64,000 nucleotides of DNA from Rhizobium viscosum (lineage in GTDB: Bacteria; Pseudomonadota; Alphaproteobacteria; Rhizobiales; Rhizobiaceae), in the NCBI RefSeq assembly GCF_014873945.1, contig NZ_JADBEC010000002.1:248001-312000 (forward strand), read 5' to 3'. Every line of letters begins with the position of its first letter. Position 1 is the stretch's first letter. The notes under the pieces were generated by a model. That model ran no database searches. It was not told where the DNA came from and saw only the letters and a list, made by a program, of their open reading frames with translations. Below, piece after piece: positions 8,907 through 17,583 of the stretch. A program made the translations under genes and the position numbers.

Positions 8907-9760
8907 GCAGCCGTCCCATGATCGATCGCTACAGCTGGTGGGAAATAATCCTCATCTATTGCGGCATAGCGATCTTCCTGTTCTTCGTGCTGTCGCCCTT
9001 CGTCGAAGGCTTCCTCGTGTCGCTGAAGCCGCTCAGCCAGCTCTTTTCCTCGCCCTACCGCTTCTGGCCGGAAAACGGTTCGTTCGAAGCTTACCGGACG
9101 ATGTGGATCAGCGTGCCGGGCTTTGGTCGCTACATCTTCAACTCGTTCTTCATCTCGATCATCGTCACTGTCATCGTGCTCTGCCTCGTCATTCCGGCAT
9201 CCTATGCCTTTGCGAAATTCGAGTTCAGGGGCATGGGCATCCTGCTCGGCGCCTTCCTGACGGTGAACATGTTCTCCGGTGCCGTCCTGCTTATCCCGCT
9301 CTTTCGCCTGATGCGCAGCATCGGTGTTCTGAATACCTATCTTGCGATGATCGTGCCGGGCGTCGCCTTCCTGATCCCGTCGGCGATCTGGCTGCTGCGC
9401 ACCTACATGATCCGTATTCCACAGGAACTCAACGAAGCGGCCTATATGGATGGCGCTAGCCATTTCTATACGCTGCGCCGCGTCATTCTGCCCATTGCGA
9501 TGCCGGGGATTATCGTCGTCGCGATCACTACCTTCATCGGTGCCTATGCGCAGCAGTTCATCTTCGCGCTGACCTTCAACTCGAAGACTGAATACATGCC
9601 CCTGCCGGTGGGACTCTTTGCTTACTTCGGCAAGCAGGAGGTTATCTGGAACGAACTGATGGCGGCCTCCTTCGTCGGCATCGCGCCGGCGATGATCGTC
9701 ATCTTCTTCCTTCAGCGCTATCTCGTCGGCGGCCTGACCGCCGGTGCGGTGAAACAATAA
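8903..9760 (+). CDS. CUT1 sugar ABC transporter permease (MalG type)
   Basis: 285 aa from the ATG at 8903, which overlaps the preceding stop. It has six membrane segments, the EAA motif NEAAYMDGASHFYTLRRVIL and the family ending VGGLTAGAVKQ. A longer in-frame extension into the upstream gene is rejected. It pairs with the MalF-type subunit to form the translocation pore. Confidence 0.93.
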   Translation: MSSRPMIDRYSWWEIILIYCGIAIFLFFVLSPFVEGFLVSLKPLSQLFSSPYRFWPENGSFEAYRTMWISVPGFGRYIFNSFFISIIVTVIVLCLVIPASYAFAKFEFRGMGILLGAFLTVNMFSGAVLLIPLFRLMRSIGVLNTYLAMIVPGVAFLIPSAIWLLRTYMIRIPQELNEAAYMDGASHFYTLRRVILPIAMPGIIVVAITTFIGAYAQQFIFALTFNSKTEYMPLPVGLFAYFGKQEVIWNELMAASFVGIAPAMIVIFFLQRYLVGGLTAGAVKQ

Positions 9761-9809
9761 GACCAACAATAAAGAGTGAACAGCTAACAACGAGAATGGG
9801 AGTAACGAC

Positions 9810-11042
9810 GTGAGCATTACCATCAAGACAGGCCTTATGGCACTCGCCCTGCTTGGTTCGACGGCGTTGACTGCGGTCACGGCCCAGGCAGCCGACAAGG
9901 AAATCAGCTGGATCTATTGCGGCGACACGATCGACCCGATCCACACCAAATATATCAAGGAATGGGAATCCAAAAACGCCGGCTGGAAGGTTACGCCGGA
10001 AGTCGTTGGCTGGGCGCAGTGCCAGGACAAGGCAACGACGCTGGCTGCCGCCGGCACGCCGGTCGCCATGGCCTATGTCGGCTCGCGCACGCTGAAGGAA
10101 TTCGCACAGAACGACCTCATCGTTCCCGTTCCGATGACCGATGACGAGAAGAAGGGCTATTACCCACACATCGTCGACACGGTCACCTTCGAAGGTAACC
10201 AGTGGGGCGTTCCGATCGCCTTCTCCACCAAGGCACTTTACTGGAACAAGGATCTCTTTAAGCAAGCCGGCCTCGACCCCGAGACGCCGCCGAAGACCTG
10301 GGCCGAAGAAATCCAGATGGCAAAGACCATCAAGGAAAAGACCGGCATTCCAGGCTTTGGTCTTTCTGCCAAGACTTTCGACAACACAATGCATCAGTTC
10401 ATGCATTGGGTTTACACCAATAACGGCGCCGTGACCGATGCCGACGGCAAGATCACGCTCGACAGCCCGCAGATCCTTGCAGCACTGAAGGCATATAAGG
10501 ATATTTCGGCCTCTGCCGAGGAAGGTCCGACCGCCTATGAACAGAACGAAGTCCGCGCCATCTTCCTCGATGGCAAGGTCGCGATGATCCAGGCGGGCTC
10601 GGGTGCCGCCTATCGCCTGAAGGATACGAAGATCAACTGGGGCGTCACGACGCTGCCGCTCGGTCCGGATGCCAAGGGTGCAGGCACGCTGCTTATCACC
10701 GACAGCCTCGCGATTTTTAAGGGCTCGGGCGTCGAGGACAAGGCGATCGAATTTGCCAAGTACATCACCTCACCCGACATCCAGGGCGAATACGAGCTGC
10801 AGGGCGGCGCCGGCCTCACGCCGCTGCGTCCGTCCGCAAAGGTTGACGAATTCGTCGCCAAGGATCCCTTCTGGAAGCCATTCATCGAGGGTATCAGCTA
10901 TGGTGGTCCCGAGCCGCTGTTCACCGACTACAAGGGCTTCCAGAACTCGATGATCGAGATGGTCCAGTCCGTCGTCACCGGCAAGGCCGAGCCTGAAGCA
11001 GCCCTGAAGAAGGCTGCCGGCGAGATCGAGGCCTTCAAGTAA
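9810..11042 (+). CDS. periplasmic sugar-binding protein of the CUT1 transporter
   Basis: 410 aa, GTG start at 9810 preceded by GGGAGTAA. A Sec signal peptide ends near AQAADKEI (residues about 1-28). The mature part is a family 1 solute-binding protein (NQWGVPIAFSTKALYWNKDL, GKVAMIQAGSGAA). It delivers substrate to the two upstream permeases; the ligand cannot be read from sequence. A 10-bp hairpin follows the stop. Confidence 0.92.
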   Translation: MSITIKTGLMALALLGSTALTAVTAQAADKEISWIYCGDTIDPIHTKYIKEWESKNAGWKVTPEVVGWAQCQDKATTLAAAGTPVAMAYVGSRTLKEFAQNDLIVPVPMTDDEKKGYYPHIVDTVTFEGNQWGVPIAFSTKALYWNKDLFKQAGLDPETPPKTWAEEIQMAKTIKEKTGIPGFGLSAKTFDNTMHQFMHWVYTNNGAVTDADGKITLDSPQILAALKAYKDISASAEEGPTAYEQNEVRAIFLDGKVAMIQAGSGAAYRLKDTKINWGVTTLPLGPDAKGAGTLLITDSLAIFKGSGVEDKAIEFAKYITSPDIQGEYELQGGAGLTPLRPSAKVDEFVAKDPFWKPFIEGISYGGPEPLFTDYKGFQNSMIEMVQSVVTGKAEPEAALKKAAGEIEAFK

Positions 11043-11051
11043 CCGACGTCA

Positions 11052-11080
11052 AGGATCGCAGGTCGACGATCTGCGATCCT
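11052..11080 (+). terminator. intergenic hairpin between binding protein and ATPase genes
   Basis: Arms AGGATCGCAG and CTGCGATCCT form a perfect 10-bp stem with a 9-nt loop. No T-tract follows, so it is more likely an mRNA-stabilising or attenuating element that raises binding-protein output over the ATPase than a full terminator. Confidence 0.55.
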
Positions 11081-11127
11081 CACCGACCAAACTCTTGCGT
11101 ATTCAGGCCGGGACCGGAGACAGATTT

Positions 11128-12261
11128 TTGGGACAGCTTCAGCTCAACAAGGTTCAAAAATTCTATGGCGACTACGAAGTTCTCAAGGGCGTCGAACTCG
11201 ATGTCCGGGACGGCGAGTTCGTCGTCTTCGTCGGGCCTTCGGGATGCGGCAAGTCCACCCTCCTGCGCATGATCGCAGGTCTCGACGCAACGAGCAAAGG
11301 CGACATCATCATCAATGGCGTCAGGGTCAACGACCTGCCACCGGTCAAGCGCGGCATCGCCATGGTCTTCCAGTCTTACGCGCTCTATCCGCACATGACG
11401 GTTTTCGAGAACATCGCCTTCCCTCTTCGTGTCGAGAGGATGGAGGAGGAAAAGCTCAAGGCCAAGGTCGAGAATGCCGCACGCATCCTGCATCTCGAAA
11501 CGCGGCTTCAGCAGAAGCCCGGCATGCTCTCGGGCGGACAGCGCCAGCGCGTCGCAATCGGCCGCGCCATCGTTCGCGAACCGAAAATCTTCCTGTTCGA
11601 CGAGCCTCTTTCCAACCTTGATGCCGCCCTCCGCGCCGACATGCGCATTGAACTCGCCAAGCTGCACCGGCAGCTGAAGGCGACGATGATCTATGTGACC
11701 CACGACCAGGTGGAAGCCATGACAATGGCCGACCGCATTGTCGTGCTGGATGCCGGCAATATTTCACAGACCGGCGCGCCGCTCGAGCTTTACCACAAGC
11801 CCGCCAACCAGTTCGTCGCCGGCTTCATCGGCAATCCGAAAATGAACTTCCTGCCGGTTACCTGTATGTCCGCAAGCGAGGCAGGCGCGACCGTCGACTA
11901 TCGCGGCCAGACAGCCACCCTGCCGGTAAAGCCGCGAGACGGCATGGTCGGCAAGATGATGACGCTCGGTATCCGGCCCGAGCATATCCAGCTTGGTTCC
12001 GGTGAAATTTCGCTGACCGTTACACCCAGCGTTATTGAACGGCTTGGGGCCAACACCGTGGCCTATGCGGCACTCGGCAGCGAAACGGAAAACTTCTGCG
12101 CCATGCTGCCCGGCAGTGTCGGCATCCGTGCGGACGCGCCGGTTGCCGTTGGCATCAATGCTGCCGATTGCCATCTCTTCGATGCGGAAGGCATAGCGTT
12201 CGAACGTCGTGTCGAACTCACAGATATCGATATGAACCTGTTGGCTCCGGCAACGGCCTGA
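11128..12261 (+). CDS. CUT1 ABC transporter ATP-binding protein (MalK/UgpC type)
   Basis: 377 aa from a TTG at 11128 with GGAGA eight bases upstream; another TTG at 11095 would add 11 residues. Walker A GPSGCGKST, signature LSGGQRQR, Walker B IFLFDEP and H-loop VTHDQVEAMT are intact. A C-terminal TOBE domain follows (about 240-370). It energises the importer encoded just upstream. Confidence 0.93.
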   Translation: MGQLQLNKVQKFYGDYEVLKGVELDVRDGEFVVFVGPSGCGKSTLLRMIAGLDATSKGDIIINGVRVNDLPPVKRGIAMVFQSYALYPHMTVFENIAFPLRVERMEEEKLKAKVENAARILHLETRLQQKPGMLSGGQRQRVAIGRAIVREPKIFLFDEPLSNLDAALRADMRIELAKLHRQLKATMIYVTHDQVEAMTMADRIVVLDAGNISQTGAPLELYHKPANQFVAGFIGNPKMNFLPVTCMSASEAGATVDYRGQTATLPVKPRDGMVGKMMTLGIRPEHIQLGSGEISLTVTPSVIERLGANTVAYAALGSETENFCAMLPGSVGIRADAPVAVGINAADCHLFDAEGIAFERRVELTDIDMNLLAPATA

Positions 12262-12277
12262 GCGGCCGATTGGCCAC

Positions 12278-13378
12278 TTACCAGACGAGTCCCCGCGCGG
12301 CGACGTCCTCGACGCGCGTGACGATGCCGCTGCGATGGAAGACCATCGTATCGAACAGGTTCGAAACCACGCATGTATGGTTCGGGATGATGAAGAGCTT
12401 TTCGCCGATCTGGGGCAGTTGACCGGTGCAGGCCGAAAGGTCGATGACGCCGTGTTCTTCCGACAGGCTGGTTATCCTCGCCTCGGGATATCCGACGACG
12501 AGGCCGAAATCGGTAAAGCCCTGAAGATCGGAGGTGAGCGCCTTCGAGCCTGCGTCAATGACGGCGCGGTCTGCATTCGGTCGCGACACGACAGTCGCCA
12601 GGACATGCATTGCGCAATCGTCCTGCGCGCAATGTCCCATCCGGATCATCTGACGGTCATTATAGATATAGGTCCCGGCCCGATGCTCCGTCGCCGACTT
12701 GACCAGATGCGCCTGAAAGAGGCTGGGCGTGCCGCCATTGCTGACGATCGGACAGGCGATGCCCTCCGCCGCCAATTGCTTCAACGTAGACTGGATGAAA
12801 GCTTCGACGGCATCAGCCGACTGCGGCTTCGGATAGGTGAGAATGCCACCAAATGCCAGCCCGTCGGCTGCAGCGATATATTTTGCCAGCGAGGCCGCCT
12901 GCTCCGGCGTCTGCACACCGCAGCGCGCGCCGCCGGTGTCGCATTCAACGAGGACGGTGAGCGGTTTGCGGCCGGAAAAATGTGCTGACAGCCCGTCGAC
13001 CGTGACCTGGCTGTCGGCGACGACCTTGAGACCGGAAATACGATCGTTCAGGGCGGCGAGCCGTTCGAGCTTCGGGACTCCTATAATATTGAAGGTGATC
13101 AGGATGTCTTCGAAACCGGCGTTGGCAAAGACCTCGGCTTCCGTCACTTTCTGGCAGTTGATGCCCTTGGCCCCGGCCGCGACCTGGGCGGTGGCAAGTG
13201 CAGGTATCTTGTGTGTCTTGATATGCGGGCGGAAATTCAGCCCATGCTCGTCCATATAGGACTGAACCCTTGATATGTTGGCGGCCAGCCTGTCTTCGTC
13301 GATGATCGGGCGCGGCGTGGAAAGATCAGCGATCCTATCTCCAGCCTTCGCGACGACGGCAAACCGATTGTCATGCAT
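12278..13378 (-). CDS. D-threonine aldolase / D-serine dehydratase-like PLP enzyme
   Basis: 366 aa from the ATG at 13378, with GGAG at the end of the upstream gene; ATGs further upstream overlap that gene. The alanine-racemase N-terminal fold is shown by LSTPRPIIDEDRLAANI and FRPHIKTHK, whose Lys should hold PLP. The C-terminal metal-binding PNHTCVVSN (HxC) is typical of D-threonine aldolase and DSD1-type dehydratases. It lies 1 bp after the M81 peptidase stop on the same strand, so the two are coupled. The exact D-amino-acid substrate is unknown. Confidence 0.85.
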   Translation of the reverse strand: MHDNRFAVVAKAGDRIADLSTPRPIIDEDRLAANISRVQSYMDEHGLNFRPHIKTHKIPALATAQVAAGAKGINCQKVTEAEVFANAGFEDILITFNIIGVPKLERLAALNDRISGLKVVADSQVTVDGLSAHFSGRKPLTVLVECDTGGARCGVQTPEQAASLAKYIAAADGLAFGGILTYPKPQSADAVEAFIQSTLKQLAAEGIACPIVSNGGTPSLFQAHLVKSATEHRAGTYIYNDRQMIRMGHCAQDDCAMHVLATVVSRPNADRAVIDAGSKALTSDLQGFTDFGLVVGYPEARITSLSEEHGVIDLSACTGQLPQIGEKLFIIPNHTCVVSNLFDTMVFHRSGIVTRVEDVAARGLVW

Positions 13379-13379
13379 C

Positions 13380-14855
13380 TCAGGCAGCTCCGCGTTCGGT
13401 TCCATGAGGATCGGCCACGATCGGCCAAATGGTCTTCGGTGCACGGCGATAGTTGGTTGTCGCCGGATTGTTCGGATAGGGGGTTCCTGCAGAACAGTAC
13501 AGGATTTCAGCGGCGATCTTAGAGAAGGATGCGAAGAAATGGTTGGTGGACTTGATCACCAAAATCTTCTGCTTGGTCGGATCCATGCCCATTACTGAAA
13601 ACAGGCTCGGATCGAAGCTCTGCGCCCGCGTCGAGTTCAGGATGATGTCAATACCATCAAGCACGATATGCGCCGCATCGCCGAAGGGTGCGAGGCTCTC
13701 GCCGAACTGCATCTCGGCGTTCTTCACCAGTTTGACGACCCTCACCGTGCCATCGACAGGATTGCCGGTTCCGGGTGCCGATTTCGCGCCGAAGCGCAGC
13801 GGGATTTCGGCCCCCTCGCCTGCGGCAAAACAGATCTGAACGGCGACCGGATCCCAGATCGTGCCAACAGCAGCACTTGCTACACCGCGGGCCAGAAGCT
13901 CCTCGAGAATGACGGTGGCATCGCCGGCCGTCCCACCGCCCGGATTGTCCCAGACATCGGCAATGACGACCGGCCAGGCTTTGGCAGCCATCGCCCGGGA
14001 GACGGCTTCCTTTTCGTCGATCTGCGGCACCATGAAGGTGCCGCGCTTGGAAAACAGCTCCATGCCGAGCTCGCGCGCCAGAGCCGCACCCTTTTGCGGA
14101 TTGTTGTCGGTGACGACAAGCAGCTTGGTCCCCATCTCCGGCACATCGCCGACCATGAAGCCGTGAACCACCGAGATCGACAGGATTTCAGGATCTTCCT
14201 TCTCGATCCGCATGATCTCGTCGACGAAGGAGCGCATCGGATCGCGCGAGGTCGGGAAGACATCGATCATCCGGCAATCGAAAACGGAATTGACCGGCTT
14301 GACCCTGCCCTCAAGCGCATCGACGGCGATACGCCAGAGATCCTCGGCACGATCAACAAAATCCGTATGCGGGAATTCCTTGAAATAGACGGCGAAATTC
14401 AGTGCGTCGATGCGCTTCCGGGTCAGATGGCTATGCGGGTCGAGTTCAGCGCAGATCAGCACATCAGGCCCGACGATGTCGCGCATGCGGGTCAGGAGGT
14501 CGCCTTCCGTGTCTTCGTATCCAGAAGCCACCATTGCCCCGTGCAGGCCCATCACAACGGCATCGACGGGCATTGCGGCACGGAGCTGGCCGAGGATTTC
14601 GTCGCGCAACCCTTCATAGGCCTGGCGATTGACGAGGCCGGCCGGATCGGCCCATGCTGCCGTGCCTTCGATCAGCTCCCAGCCCTTTTCAGCGGTGACA
14701 CGGCGGCCGACGGTGATCGGCGCAGTGCAGAGCGTGGGCGTCTCCGGATGCTGGCCGGGCGGCGCATAGAGAGAGGCTTCGAAAGCGCGGCGATCCACGC
14801 AGATCGGGGAAAACGTATTGGTTTCGGTCGCCAGTGCTGCCGTGAAGATGCGCAA
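13380..14855 (-). CDS. M81-family metallopeptidase (MlrC-like)
   Basis: 491 aa from a TTG at 14855 giving MRIFTAALATETNTFSP, the normal family N-terminus; the upstream extension is not conserved-looking. Motifs include DAVVMGLHGAMVASGYEDTE, ICAELDPHSHLT and IADVWDNPGGGTAGD, which provide metal ligands. MlrC cleaves peptides containing unusual or D-configured residues in microcystin degradation, and relatives occur widely in rhizobial catabolic operons. Here it is placed with a D-amino-acid PLP enzyme. Confidence 0.9.
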   Translation of the reverse strand: MRIFTAALATETNTFSPICVDRRAFEASLYAPPGQHPETPTLCTAPITVGRRVTAEKGWELIEGTAAWADPAGLVNRQAYEGLRDEILGQLRAAMPVDAVVMGLHGAMVASGYEDTEGDLLTRMRDIVGPDVLICAELDPHSHLTRKRIDALNFAVYFKEFPHTDFVDRAEDLWRIAVDALEGRVKPVNSVFDCRMIDVFPTSRDPMRSFVDEIMRIEKEDPEILSISVVHGFMVGDVPEMGTKLLVVTDNNPQKGAALARELGMELFSKRGTFMVPQIDEKEAVSRAMAAKAWPVVIADVWDNPGGGTAGDATVILEELLARGVASAAVGTIWDPVAVQICFAAGEGAEIPLRFGAKSAPGTGNPVDGTVRVVKLVKNAEMQFGESLAPFGDAAHIVLDGIDIILNSTRAQSFDPSLFSVMGMDPTKQKILVIKSTNHFFASFSKIAAEILYCSAGTPYPNNPATTNYRRAPKTIWPIVADPHGTERGAA

Positions 14856-14884
14856 GTGATTTGGCCTTGTTTTGCAGCCCTGCT

Positions 14885-15370
14885 TCAACCCATCGGGTTC
14901 GGCAGGTAGCCGATAAATCCGCAGATCTTCCACCGTCCCTCGTGGAGCCTGCAATAATAGAGCGTCTGCCACTGCATGATATCGCGAGTGCCATCACTCT
15001 TCGTCAGGCCCCCGTCGAACTTCTTGCGGACAAGCGCCATGTCGCCCTCGATCTCGATGTCCTCGAGCGTCGTGGTGGTAAAGATCGCCGTGCGGGTGTC
15101 CTCGGCAAAGCTCTGGGTCGCAAAATCCTTTGCCTGCCTCAGCCACTCATCGCGATAGGCACTGAGTGCGGGGAATGCCAGGCGCCATTTGTCAGGACTG
15201 ACCTCTTTGCGGCCATCGATACCGATGAAGCCTTCCTCGACGAAATCATCTTGGACCATCGACCAGTCGGCAGCCAGAAAGGCATCGATGTCGCGGGGCA
15301 CGAGCATCTCCCAAATGGCGTGCCGTGCGGCGTCGGAGGACGGGAAAGGATTCTTGAAAGGATCACGCAT
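14885..15370 (-). CDS. NTF2-like (SnoaL fold) protein
   Basis: 161 aa soluble protein with a cone-like alpha+beta pattern: IDAFLAADWSMVQDDFVEEG at the N-terminus and MQWQTLYYCRLHEGRWKICGFIGYLP at the C-terminus, as in SnoaL/NTF2 folds. Possible roles are an isomerase, lyase or small-molecule binder. It is first in the leftward operon with the M81 peptidase and PLP enzyme and diverges from ridA. Confidence 0.75.
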   Translation of the reverse strand: MRDPFKNPFPSSDAARHAIWEMLVPRDIDAFLAADWSMVQDDFVEEGFIGIDGRKEVSPDKWRLAFPALSAYRDEWLRQAKDFATQSFAEDTRTAIFTTTTLEDIEIEGDMALVRKKFDGGLTKSDGTRDIMQWQTLYYCRLHEGRWKICGFIGYLPNPMG

Positions 15371-15481
15371 GTTCGCCCCCGATTTAAATTCTTTTCATAA
15401 ATGGCGTTTTTCACTGGTCAAAATCTGCTTTCTATGGTCCCTTGTCAACTTATCAAGAAAATAATTTGCAGGGATCCCAGC
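15371..15481. promoter_or_regulatory. divergent promoter region with two AT-rich GAAA-N4-TTT elements
   Basis: This 111-bp A+T-rich gap holds GAAAATAATTT (15457-15467) and, on the reverse strand, TGAAAAGAATTTAA (15382-15396 area). Both resemble half-matches to the perfect palindrome at 6738-6764, but with a spacer one base shorter. They are plausible weak sites for the RpiR-type regulator encoded downstream. Confidence 0.35.
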
Positions 15482-15868
15482 ATGTCCATCAAGCGATATG
15501 GCACTGTTCAGACCGGCGCTGGCGGCAAGCCGCTGCCTTTTGCGCGCGCGGTCGAAGCCGATGGCTGGCTCTATGTTTCCGGCCAGGTGGCGATGGAAAA
15601 CGGCGAGATCATCGACGGCAATATCGTTGCCCAGACGCACAAGACGATCGCCAACGTGCTCGCCATTCTCGATGAAGCCGGATACGGCGTGGAGGATGTT
15701 GTGCGCGTCGGCGTCTGGCTGGACGATCCGCGCGACTTCTGGACCTTCAACAAGATCTATCAGGATTATTTCGGCGCACATCCGCCGGCCCGCGCCTGCG
15801 TCCAATCGTCCATGATGGTGGATTGCAAGGTCGAGATCGATTGCGTTGCCTACAAGAAGAAGAGTTGA
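15482..15868 (+). CDS. RidA family enamine/imine deaminase
   Basis: 128 aa. The ATG at 15482 yields the usual length; the longer frame starting at 15401 covers the promoter. RidA features include the LYVSGQVAMENGEI strand and the conserved Arg of HPPARACVQ that binds the carboxylate of reactive enamines. RidA enzymes clear 2-aminoacrylate and similar products of PLP dehydratases, which fits the divergent D-amino-acid PLP enzyme. Confidence 0.88.
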   Translation: MSIKRYGTVQTGAGGKPLPFARAVEADGWLYVSGQVAMENGEIIDGNIVAQTHKTIANVLAILDEAGYGVEDVVRVGVWLDDPRDFWTFNKIYQDYFGAHPPARACVQSSMMVDCKVEIDCVAYKKKS

Positions 15869-15893
15869 CTGACGGATCGGCGGGAGGACGGGC

Positions 15894-16757
15894 TTGGATA
15901 TCTTTTCCACATTGCAGGAAGACAAGAGCCGGCTCTCCGCCTCCGAGGGCCGCATCGCCGACATCATCGTCAATGATTTCGAATTCGCGGTGAATGCCTC
16001 GATCATCGAGCTTGCCGAACGCGCGGAAGTCTCGCCACCGACGGTGACGCGTTTCTGCCGCCGCCTCGGCTGCGACAGCTTTTCCGATTTCAAGGTGCAG
16101 CTTGCCCGCACCGCCCATGTCGGCGTGCGTTATCTGAAGCCGGAGTCGAAGAGCAGCGATCCGGCCGATGTCGCTCAGGATATCATTACTAAGGCGCAGA
16201 ACGCCCTTTTCCTGTTGCATCGCTCTTTGGACCTCAACGCGATCGAAGCTGCGGTCGCGCAAATCGCCAAGGCGGAGATGGTCTATGCCTTCGGATCGGG
16301 CGGCAACTCCTCGATGATTGCCGACGAGCTGCAGAATCGGCTCTTTCGGCTTGGCCTCAGGATCACCTCCAGTTCCGACCACAGTATGCAGCTGATGATG
16401 GCGGCGGCAGCGAAGGCCGGCGATGTGATCATCGGGTCGTCCTTTTCCGGGCGCAATGCCGAGCTGGTACGGGCTTTTGCGCTGGCACGCGAGGGCAAGG
16501 TCAGGACCATTGCACTGACGCAAACCGATAGCCCGGTCGCAAGGGCCGCCGAGATCGTCGTGCCGATCGATCTTCCGGAAGGGACCAACATCTTCCGCCC
16601 GACATCGACGCGTATCGCCTATATCGCAACGGTCGATATCCTGGCGAGCCTCGTCGCCTATGCCATCCAACCGAAGGCGACGACGACGCTGAGACGCATC
16701 AAGCAGCAGCTGGTCACACACCGCGATGGCGACGACAAGCAGCTGCTCGGGGACTGA
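15894..16757 (+). CDS. MurR/RpiR-family transcriptional regulator (HTH-SIS)
   Basis: 287 aa with a TTG start preceded by CGGGAGGACGG. The N-terminal HTH_6 domain (about 1-75; VSPPTVTRFCRRLGCDSFSD) is followed by a SIS sugar-phosphate-binding domain (about 125-260; YAFGSGGNSSMIADELQNRL, GSSFSGRNAELV). Members sense phosphosugars or amino-sugar phosphates. It is the likely regulator of this cassette via palindromes such as 6738-6764. Confidence 0.9.
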   Translation: MDIFSTLQEDKSRLSASEGRIADIIVNDFEFAVNASIIELAERAEVSPPTVTRFCRRLGCDSFSDFKVQLARTAHVGVRYLKPESKSSDPADVAQDIITKAQNALFLLHRSLDLNAIEAAVAQIAKAEMVYAFGSGGNSSMIADELQNRLFRLGLRITSSSDHSMQLMMAAAAKAGDVIIGSSFSGRNAELVRAFALAREGKVRTIALTQTDSPVARAAEIVVPIDLPEGTNIFRPTSTRIAYIATVDILASLVAYAIQPKATTTLRRIKQQLVTHRDGDDKQLLGD

Positions 16758-16776
16758 TCAACAGGAGGGAGCGAGA

Positions 16777-17553
16777 ATGACGCAATCAGTGGCCATGGTC
16801 ACGGGAGCAGCAGGCGATATCGGCGCGGCGATCGCCGATCGACTCGCCGCCGATCATGACGTCATTCTGCTCGCGGACATCAATCCCGACGCTGCAGCTT
16901 CCGTTGCCGGCAAACTTGGACCGTCCGATCGTTTCGTTCCCGTCGAATGCGACGTGACCAGCGAGACAAGCGTTGCGGCTCTTGCCAGGCGCGCAGCCCA
17001 GCTCGGCAACCTGCGCACCCTTGTCAACAATGCGGGTGCTGCCCGCGCTGTCAGCCTGCATGATACGACGCCGGAGATCTGGCGTGCCGACAACACTCTC
17101 AATCTCGAAGCGGCCTTTCTCTGCTTTCGGGCCGTTGAAGACCAGCTGAAAGCATCGCGCGGTTCCATGGTCAACATTGCCTCGGTCAACGGCATGAACG
17201 TGTTCGGCCATCCTGCTTACAGCGCCGCCAAAGCCGGACTTCTGCATTTCACCCGGCTGGTCGCCGTCGAATACGGAAAATTCGGCATCCGCGCGAACGC
17301 CGTCGCTCCCGGAACGGTAAAGACACAGGCATGGGAAGTCCGTGCCGCCGCCAATCCCAATGTCTTCGAGGATGCCCGCCGCTGGTATCCGCTGCAGCGT
17401 GTCGTCGATCCGAAGGACGTCGCCAATGCCGTCGCCTTCCTGGCTGGGCCGCAGGCTGCGGCGATCACCGGCGTCTGTCTGCCCGTCGATTGCGGCCTGA
17501 CAGCCGGACAGGCCGAGCTTGCCCGTACGTTTTCCCAGTCCGAGCACTATTGA
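16777..17553 (+). CDS. short-chain dehydrogenase/reductase (classical SDR)
   Basis: 258 aa from the ATG at 16777 with AGGAGGGA upstream. It shows the TGAAGDIG cofactor motif, LVNNAGA, the catalytic Ser in NIASVNG and YSAAK. An Asp after the second strand (LADINPD) suggests NAD(H) preference. It lies between the regulator and the hexosaminidase gene and probably oxidises a released sugar or polyol. Confidence 0.9.
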   Translation: MTQSVAMVTGAAGDIGAAIADRLAADHDVILLADINPDAAASVAGKLGPSDRFVPVECDVTSETSVAALARRAAQLGNLRTLVNNAGAARAVSLHDTTPEIWRADNTLNLEAAFLCFRAVEDQLKASRGSMVNIASVNGMNVFGHPAYSAAKAGLLHFTRLVAVEYGKFGIRANAVAPGTVKTQAWEVRAAANPNVFEDARRWYPLQRVVDPKDVANAVAFLAGPQAAAITGVCLPVDCGLTAGQAELARTFSQSEHY

Positions 17554-17583
17554 AATCGAAATAGACAACAAGAGGAACGAGAT

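Noticed and set aside
8861..9898. 345-codon open frame antisense to the permease and binding-protein genes
   Set aside because: Rich in Asp/Glu/Arg/His as typical antisense of membrane-protein genes; no start signal or motif.
13668..14909. 413-codon open frame antisense to the M81 peptidase gene
   Set aside because: No recognisable motifs; the peptidase frame carries all family motifs.
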